NCBI GenBank assembly: GCA_040357565.1
Contig: JBDODJ010000003.1
Direction: 5' to 3' (one strand)
DNA from: Cercozoa sp. M6MM
Taxonomy: Eukaryota > Endomyxa: Ascetosporea
DNA length: 64,000 bases
Shown: piece after piece, positions 56,941-64,000 of the stretch
Layout: each line of letters starts with the position of its first letter
Numbering within the stretch: the first letter of the stretch is position 1
The notes under the pieces: generated by a model
Databases searched by the model: none
What the model saw: only the letters and a program-made list of their open reading frames with translations
Told to the model about the DNA's origin: nothing
Made by a program: the position numbers and the translations under genes

Positions 56941-59900
56941 TTAATCGACTGGGTCTCGATCGACGAGACGCAGGCCCTGCAGGAAGCGGTTCTCCAGAGC
57001 ACGTCGATGCGCTTCGCGAGCCTGACGTCGCATGTGTCGCCACGAGTAGAAGGCGACGTGTGCCAACAGAAGCAGGCCCGGCATGACAAGTCGCAGGCAG
57101 TGCTGTCCGTGCGGACTGGTGAGCCACAGCATCGTATGCGATAACTGCAGCGCCGGCGACACTGCCTGCAAGTGCGCCAATGCTGCACTCACTCCGGCAG
57201 TCAGCAACGACGGCACGAAGCGCATTACCTAGAGACCCTTGTTTTTACTAGTCATGTTCGTACAAAAAAGACCTGTACCAAGACGGTTCGAATGACCGAG
57301 AAAGGAGAGCCATTGAATACGAACAGGTACACCATGGTGAAAGAGCTGCCGAGCCAGAGGACGGCCGCACTGCGCGTCCATGTCTGTTGCATATCATATA
57401 CATATAAGTACAGATAAAGCCCCAATATGTATAAAAAATAAAGTATGCGGCACCAGAGGAGAGTGAGCCCACAGCGAGTGCTGCACGAGGGTCGACAGCC
57501 ACTCGGCCTTGTCCTCCAGCAACAGCTTGCCCAGCACCAGCAGCGGCAGCACCACCGAGTCATAGATGAGGACACCCTGTGCACACACACACACACACAC
57601 TCCAGTACCCTACCCACAGGTACACAGGGAGAAGGGGTACCACACAGGCCGACAACACTAACATGGCCACAAAACTCGCCAGCGAAATCAGCATGAGTCG
57701 CCAGGGCACTCGACGTGCCTGCGGCAGCAGCAGCAGCAGCGACACGGCGCTGATCGCTGACACAACGAAGCGTTGCCTGCTCTCTGTTCCGACTGCTGCC
57801 TTCTGCAGCACCAGGTAGGCCACACCTACGCAGACCAGCTCCTTTTACCCCCTTACCTCCCTTAACCCCCTTGGGCAAACAATACCCCACAGCAGACACG
57901 CCAGGGCACTCCAGCACGTCAGCACGAATGCAACGATGCGCGCACGGTAGTGTGTCACGTACTCACTAGTCTGCTGGGCTATGTGTGACCAGTACGTTCG
58001 CGCGGATGTGTGAATATACAAGAGAACACAAAACAAAGTACTCTGCGGATCCAGGAGCACGAAATCGGCAATGTCAAAAAAGTGCGCGGTTTTTTCAATC
58101 ACGGTTTTCGTCACACTGGTCTATTCACATGCACTGAGTGGGCACATTGAGTGGTCACGTGGCCCAGGGTCACATAGGTGGTCACGTAGCCATTGCAAAA
58201 TGTACCAGAGGCGAGAAGACATTGTCGTGCGAGAACGGGTACACGAAGGCACTGGGGGGGGGGGGGGGCAAAGAGGTAAAGGGTAGAGGGTAATATGGTA
58301 GGAGGGGATAAGTACATCGCACTGTCGAGCGAACGACGCGGAATAGCAAAGAGCGGCAGCAGCACCGGCAACTCGAGCGCATCCAGCGGCACACGCAGCA
58401 GCACGAGACAGCACAGCAGCGAGAGTGCCAGGTCACAGCACAGCGAGAGTGCCTGTCGTGGCACTGGTGTGTGTACCGTGTGACTGAGTGCCTCACGGTT
58501 CCAACCCTCACCTAGGTGCTCAGTGGGCACGTGCCACACCAGTGTCTCGCGCAGTGCCACCAGTACGGCACGTGCGAACGAGTTGGCCACGATTCCGACC
58601 AGCAGACATCGCTGAAGCATCGCGGGAAACTCCGACTCGAACTGTGTCTGTGCATATCAGGTACTACAGTACCACCTCAGACACACTTGTTTACCAGTGT
58701 ACCTGCATCCGCGCGGACCATGCCTCGGAAGTGTCGACAAAAAGCACCGGGTCCAGACACCACAGTGCGAACAATCCAACGAGTAGACTCGAACCGACAC
58801 GTCGCAGCAGCAGTTTCGTCAGTGTCTTGGACACGTGGTACCAGTGATGCGACAGCTCACCCAGTAGCCACCTCAGTGTGAACAGTCGCAGTGGCACGTG
58901 GCCTCGTCGCGCACTCTCTCGCAGCAGCTTGTCCACCTCGCTATGCTGTACACACACATGTCTAACATATTTATATATACATAGATATATGTGTATATAC
59001 ATATTTTAATATGCATCTGTCCAAATGGACACACGGTGTACCGAACGCATGGAGTCGCGCACACCGCGCAGGAAGGGCAGCACACGACGCGGCGACACGA
59101 GAAAGTTGAGCGCACACACGGCACCCCAGGTGACCATGATGCCACGTCGGAGTACACTGAGTGTCTGCAGTACCACGTGACTCTCTGAGTCGACTTGACT
59201 GCACACATGCACTTGAGTGGAGACACACATGGCACGTGTCAACTGAAGTATACCCAAGCAGTCGTAGGCCGACCCAGTAGGGCACGAGTATGAAGGAGAC
59301 AAAGGCGACTTGGAGACACAGCACGTGCCACACCAAGAGTCGCAACAAGGCCGGCATACCGTTGCGACCCAGTATTGTGTCCAACGACACCTCCACTTTG
59401 GCCAACTCAAGGACAAGTCTCGGGAACAAGTCCCACTGAATGGCTACAACAAAATGGATCGGGGAGGAGGAGGAGGTAAACGCGCAAACTAGGGTACCGA
59501 AACCATCGCCTTCGAATTCATTGTCGATTTCGTCGTTCATTGTTGCCCAGAATTCATCTTCCTCGTCTTCTTGCTCGTCAGGGACGTAGTCAGAATCAGA
59601 GTCATCTGCTTCCGCACGGAAATCAACACCAGGGTAATCTTCCGCGCGGAAGTTAGCATCTGAGTCATCAGCAGCGTCAGATGCAACTTGATTTGCGCGG
59701 ATCAAAGCATGCGACACAGTGCTCCTGCGCTCGAGATGCGAATAAATCATGTCGACAAAGTACGCACGTGCTTGAAAAACGTCCCGCCGTTCGTGCTCGA
59801 ACTCTTCCCTGCCAACTGCTCGCTGCAGCGACTCGCGACTGCAAGCACAAGTGAGATACCTCTTTTTCTCAAGTCAAGTTTTCACACTTGAATTGAATTG

Positions 59901-60568
59901 TATAGAGATCTCTTCAGAAAGAGAGAGGGCTACAATGCGAACGGCAAACCAACGCACTGAACCGTCCAGAACAGTCCCAACACGTACTAAAAAACAAGAT
60001 TAATTCAGATCAGTCAAGCGCAATAAAAATGAATGGAACTATACCAGTTCAGCCAGATTCGCCTCGAAAATCAAGCGAAAACCCAATCCAGCCAGCAGAG
60101 GAGTCAAAGCCCACGCCCCCGCAACGAGTGAGTTGATCAAGAACCGCAAAGTCGACGCTTTTGTCGTTTTGAGTATCCAACCCAGCGTCGAAAACTCGCC
60201 CGAAACTGCGTGCATCCTTGCGGCACTCATACCAGGACGGTACACTTGCTCGAAGCGAATGAACGCGTGACACACTTCACCTGAGACACAGAAATAACTT
60301 GTCTATTCTTGCTTTCATAAAAACCTCCACGTCAGTCTCGGAAACGCATTTTACATCGGGCGTTGTCGAGGCGCTGTCCCTGTGATAAAATCCACTCCCG
60401 CAGACACGTAGCATGCGCAAACTGAATGCTGCCCGCGCACGCACAAGGCGACCTCAAAGGCTCCGAGTCTTCATTGTCAGAGTGGCAAATTCCTGCACTC
60501 CAATCGGTAGAACAAACAACCAACAAAGAAACAGAATCATGCTAAATAACCGTACGACAAGCACGCAT
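56941..60568 (-). CDS. MARCHF6: Doa10/MARCHF6 (TEB4)-type ER membrane RING-CH ubiquitin ligase
   Basis: An ERAD E3 ligase of the ER and inner nuclear membrane. The start is a 13-nt exon (60556-60568) encoding MRAC plus one base, spliced to 60355-60492 (RICHSDNEDSEPLRSPCACA and HATCLREWILSQGQRLDNAR) and then to an exon from 60280 (CEVCHAFIRFEQVYRPGMS). Together these rebuild the RING-CH zinc ligands CxxCH...CxC...HxxC...CxxC at the extreme N-terminus, as in human MARCHF6. Many hydrophobic segments follow (LLRLLVWHVLCLQVAFVSFI, FLINSLVAGAWALTPLLAGL), an acidic cytosolic loop (ADDSDSDYVPDEQEDEEDE), and a C-terminus ending RALENRFLQGLRLVDRDPVD, like the conserved GxRLVNYE tail. Some sixteen introns; about 880 residues. 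Stop TAA 56941-56943. Confidence 0.87.
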
Positions 60569-61716
60569 TTACGCAGCCAGAGGCCCGCCAATATGCAACT
60601 CTGACCTGTTAAAGTACAAAGTGTCGCCAATAACGCTCTATGGTGGTGTTTCGGCTCATGCGACGTGCCGGAGCCCGGACGGACCAGTTTTTTCACAAAA
60701 ACCGACAAGACAATCCATTGCCGGCGCTGAGACCGACACAGAGGTTTACGCGTGAGCTAACAAGCCAGGCAGCAGGCGGGCGCCAGGCGGGAGCGGGCCG
60801 AGGGTGTGAGATCATATACCCAAAAACATCTTCGACTGGCTGTGGGGCGAATCGTGGTATCATTTGCACGCCTGCCGTCCGTTGAACCCACGATTTGTCG
60901 GCGGCTGCATCCACTTTGCACAACTTTCGCGTGTTTACTCGTCTTTGCACTGCATTAAGGTGCGTTGCGGGCATGTTGCGGCCGCGCGGAAGCGGGTGCA
61001 GTTGCGCGGCCGTTGATTTTCCGTTTGCGTTTTTTTGCAACTGAGTGGTGTCTGTGTGTGCGTTGGATGCCGCCGGTGTTTCTTTGCGTCTGTACGCCTA
61101 CATACATGCTGTTGTGCTTCGTGCAGATACTAGGACTGTGCCTGTGCGCAAGAAGTACGCTACGTCCTACCGCTAGAGCAGCATCAACGACCAACGTATG
61201 TCAGCAGGGGTGCCTCATCTCACCGAAGAAATGTCCAAGATGGACGTACGCGGGCACCAGCGCGCCAGCTCACAAGCACAAGCTCAAGGCAGCTCAAACC
61301 AGCAGCGTCAAGAGGAGTGCATGTACACAGCTGAGCGGTAAATTTAATTTTCCCGTTTTCTGCCAGTTCAAGTGCTAATTTCACCGAAATCTCTCCTTCT
61401 CGTTGTTGCTGACACTGGAGAGGTTCTAACCAATTTTGGGGCCGTTTTGGTTGTTTAAGGCAAGTTTAGAGTGGGTTTGACTCGGACCGGAGGTGTTTGG
61501 TGTGTGCGATTTTCTTTTGTCAGTTCGGCGGAGTTTGCTGTTTCGGAACTCTGAAGTCCGAGAGTGTTCGTGGTTTGCACTCTGCGTGTGCTGTATCTGC
61601 ACAAGTTGGCACTCTTCCAAGTGTTTTCCAGGGCTGTTTTTTCTCTGCGCACAGTTTCCACCCGCTCGCACACACAGCACTGTCTTTTTCTATCGATTGC
61701 CCAGAGCGAGTGAGTG
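60569..61716. other. Divergent intergenic region, about 1.15 kb
   Basis: Lies between the ligase and GSK3 starts and is presumed to hold both promoters and 5' UTRs. A short Gln/Ser-rich open frame at 61198-61341 (MSAGVPHLTEEMSKMDVRGH onward, 47 codons) could be a small or upstream ORF; it is not supported further. Confidence 0.5.
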
Positions 61717-63444
61717 ATGCTGGAGGCTCCGAGCGACTCGTTTGAGCGCTTGTGCTGCGAGTTTGCAGTGAGTCGCAGCGAGGAAACTGATGAGAGTGCT
61801 TTGGAGGCGAGTGAGAGCACCACTCGAGTGATTCTGGTTCCATGCAGAGTGATCGGCACGGGCAGTTTCGGCGTCGTCTACCAGGCCACTGTCTCTGGTA
61901 CATCTTGACTTTTCGACTAGTGCTTCTTGCGCTGCTGGATCGGATGTGATGGTCCCACAGGAACGGGCGAGTCGGTAGCCATCAAAAAGGTGCTGCAGGA
62001 CCGTCGGTACAAGAACCGCGAGCACCAAATCATGCGCGTCGTCAAGCACCGCAACATCGTGGAAGTCAAGGACGCATTCTACTCGCGTGGTACTCTTTCC
62101 TTCCGGAACTTTGTTTCATTTGTATCTGCGTATGTATGTGTGTGTGTGTGTGTGAACAGGAGAGAGAAGGCAAGACATCTACCTGAACCTAGTGATGGAG
62201 TACATTCCCGAGACGGTGTCGCAGACGTGTCGCAACCACGCACGCGCACGGCAACTCATCCCGATGACGCTGGTCAAGGTCTACATGTACCAGATGTGCC
62301 GTGCCATGGCCTACTGCCACGCACGCGGCATCTGTCACCGTGACATCAAGCCGCAAAACCTGCTGCTCGACCCGCGCTCGCATATCGTCAAGCTGTGCGA
62401 CTTTGGCTCAGCCAAGGTGCTGCGTGAGGGTGCCCTTTTTGTCTCCCCCCCCCCCCCCACCCGGTATGCAAGTGTGTATGATATGCACAGGTGAACCCAA
62501 CAATGCCTACATCTGCTCGCGGTACTACCGAGCGCCCGAGCTTATTTTTGAGGCGCGTGACTACACGTGCGCCATCGACATGTGGTCACTCGGCTGCGTG
62601 TTCGCCGAGTTGCTGATCGGACACCCGCTGTTTCAGGGCAGCTCTGGGTACTCTCCCTTCCTTCCTTCTCCCTTCTTTCTGCCCTCCTCCTTCTCCCTTC
62701 TTTCTGCCTTCCTTCCTTCTTTCTGCCTTCCTTCCTTCTTTCTTTCCTTCGTTGCCCTTCGTTGCTTCAATGTAAAGTCTGCTATATGTGCTAATATGCT
62801 GGTGTGTGAGCGCAGTGTGGATCAACTTGTCGAGATGCTCAAGGTGCTGGGCGCACCGACGCGCGAGGACATCCTGGCCATGAACAAGCACTACACGCAG
62901 TTTAAGTTCCCAGTGGTGGAGCCGCACCCCTGGGAGAAGGTCTTCCGACACAAGGTACCCCCTCCCTCCCCACTTCATATAGAGTGCGTATGTTACCTTG
63001 CTTTCTGGACAGGCAACACACGAGGCGATCGACCTGATCAGCAAGCTGCTGGTGTACCACCCGGTACGCCGGTACACGGCACTGCAGGCGCTGTCGCACG
63101 AGTTCTTCGACGAGCTGCGCGCCGAGGGAGCCAAGCTGCCGAACGGCAAGCCGCTGCCGCAGCTGTTCGACTTCACGGCCGACGAGCTGCTGCAGATGCG
63201 TAAGCATGGCGTCGAGGAACGCCTGGTGCCGGCGCACCTGCGCGACGAGATCCTCGCCAGGGTTGGCGATCAGCTCTCAAGTGCTGGTAATCTGGCTCCT
63301 CCCTTCACGTCTTATACATCACGTCTTGTGCAAAATTAAATATATATATATATATATATATATAATGTGTATATTGTGGCAGAGGCACAAGTGTTGGCAC
63401 AACAGCGGGAGGCCACGTCGCCTTCGGCCATGCAGCAAGACTAG
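61717..63444 (+). CDS. GSK3: Glycogen synthase kinase 3 (GSK3/shaggy)
   Basis: Ser/Thr kinase of the CMGC group. ATG 61717 leads to [15 protein letters not shown] (Gly loop, first exon ends 61897), [20 protein letters not shown] (catalytic Lys in VAIKK), [39 protein letters not shown] then IKPQNLLLD (HRDIKPQN), [12 protein letters not shown] (DFG), [20 protein letters not shown] (activation-loop Tyr in the GSK3-specific [12 protein letters not shown]), [40 protein letters not shown] and [20 protein letters not shown]. Introns carry a short GT run, poly-C and CCTTCTTT pyrimidine repeats. C-terminus after the kinase core is short. Stop TAG 63442-63444. Priming-phosphate-dependent phosphorylation of many targets is the known role. 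Confidence 0.95.
62655..62755 (+). repeat. (CCTTCTTTCTG)n pyrimidine minisatellite in GSK3 intron
   Basis: Repeated ccttccttctttctgcc units on the plus strand within one intron. Confidence 0.85.
63337..63364. repeat. (TA)n microsatellite in last GSK3 intron
   Basis: AT run followed by gtgtatattgtggcag, the acceptor of the last GSK3 exon. Confidence 0.9.
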
Positions 63445-63758
63445 TGCGCGCAGTACACGCCAGATCCGATTTATTCTTCACTCTGGGAATTCACGGAGCG
63501 ATCATGTGTCGCAGTCGCAAGCAACACGACAACACACACGGCGCTACGCTCACGCAACTAAGCTTGCATTTTTCAATTTCAATTTGCCGCTGAATTCAGC
63601 TTTTACAGGATAAACATCGATAGCTGTACAAGTACATCGATACGATAGCGTGGGGATCTGCTGCGTTTTTTCATTTTTCGACTTCTTTCAACTGGGCGCA
63701 AGTCAACGTCTAAGCGAACAGTGTGCTGCTGCAGTGTGCTACCACAGCATAAACTATC
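63445..63758. other. Spacer between GSK3 and RBX1
   Basis: 314 bp: GSK3 3' UTR then RBX1 promoter/5' UTR. Includes atcgata/tcgatac-type short palindromes near 63618-63646. No gene. Confidence 0.6.
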
Positions 63759-64000
63759 ATGAGTGCACCTGAACCGCAGAAGGAGTCAAGTGGGGTAGCT
63801 AATTTTTTGTAAGCTGAGGGTTGAGTTGCATTCTTGTGTTTCCACAGGACAAAAAGACTGCTCCCGTGAGGCCACCAGAGTTTGAATTGACTGAATGGGT
63901 ACTATCTTTTGTATTGTCTTTTGAGTAAAAGTCACACCGACGCTGCATAGAATGCAGTGGCCATGTGGAGCTGGGACATTGACACCGACATCTGCGCCAT
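63759..64000 (+). CDS. RBX1: RBX1/ROC1 RING-box protein, N-terminal part (cut by window end)
   Basis: Catalytic RING subunit of cullin-RING ubiquitin ligases. Exons 63759-63794 (MSAPEPQKESSG), 63848-63898 (DKKTAPVRPPEFELTEW) and from 63951 (NAVAMWSWDIDTDICAI) join in phase 0. The NAVAMWSWDI..D.CAICR signature just before the first RING cysteine is diagnostic. The RING itself lies beyond the window. Confidence 0.93.

Noticed and set aside
60965-61378. 137-codon plus-strand ORF upstream of GSK3
   Set aside because: Cys/Trp-rich composition with no domain or splice support; treated as 5' flank.

Overview
This is a eukaryotic nuclear window. Nearly every gene is broken by short GT-AG introns (mostly about 40-110 nt, a few near 30 nt), genes lie on both strands with spacers as small as 45 bp, and no rRNA, tRNA, operon or CRISPR signal was seen. 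Five runs of N, all inside dinucleotide repeats, mark it as a scaffolded draft assembly. I cannot name the organism. The gene set (CCDC146/MBO2 basal-body protein, UNC-45 myosin chaperone, GSK3, Doa10/MARCHF6, RBX1, a fungal-type CAP59/GT69 mannosyltransferase, a strictosidine-synthase-like protein, a membrane-bound RGS protein) suggests a compact, probably flagellated, unicellular eukaryote; stramenopile, holozoan and chytrid-like lineages are all possible.

Layout. 1-1469 (-): 5' part of an unrecognised membrane protein. 1592-3990 (+): GT69/CAP59-type mannosyltransferase. 4427-5417 (+): CTP-dependent lipid kinase of the DGK1/phytol/dolichol kinase family. 5650-7338 (-): strictosidine-synthase-like protein. 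8344-8772 (+): small membrane protein. 9224-12454 (+): CCDC146. 12639-14096 (-): ELO fatty-acid elongase. 14519-15444 (+): unknown protein that runs into a 5'-nucleotidase-family phosphoesterase (15569-18370, +). 18571-20114 (-): ABHD11-like hydrolase. 20397-27392 (+): UNC-45. 27823-31382 (-): four-pass membrane protein with a C-terminal RGS domain. 32458-34370 (+): XRCC3-like RAD51 paralogue. 34698-36254 (-): extended SDR reductase. 36965-40608 (+): low-complexity Q/N/G-rich protein. 40802-43497 and 43569-46161 (-): two unrecognised helical proteins. 46309-46638 (+): PET117-like small protein. 46906-~48115 (+): secreted Cys-containing protein. ~48490-49307 (-): ubiquitin-like-fold protein. 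49352-50917 (-): carnosine N-methyltransferase. 51217-51620 (+): small membrane protein. 51716-53966 (-): young 5'-truncated non-LTR retrotransposon. 54159-55382 (-): four-CBS protein. 55893-56852 (+): secreted coiled-coil protein. 56941-60568 (-): Doa10/MARCHF6 ubiquitin ligase. 61717-63444 (+): GSK3. 63759-end (+): RBX1, cut by the window edge.

The genes are housekeeping-type and do not form one pathway. Loose themes are ubiquitin-dependent turnover (Doa10, RBX1), signalling (GSK3, RGS protein, AMPK-gamma-like CBS protein), lipid metabolism (ELO, lipid kinase) and cytoskeleton/cilium (UNC-45, CCDC146). The most unusual items are the transmembrane-RGS protein, the recently inserted retroelement with perfect 15-bp target duplications and a hairpin at its stop codon, and recurrent intron motifs: a strand-biased TTTACCCC-type tract, a GTACATATGGAC-like element and TTGAG minisatellites. 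Exon boundaries given below were worked out by hand from reading frame, splice phase and family motifs; those called approximate are not resolved.
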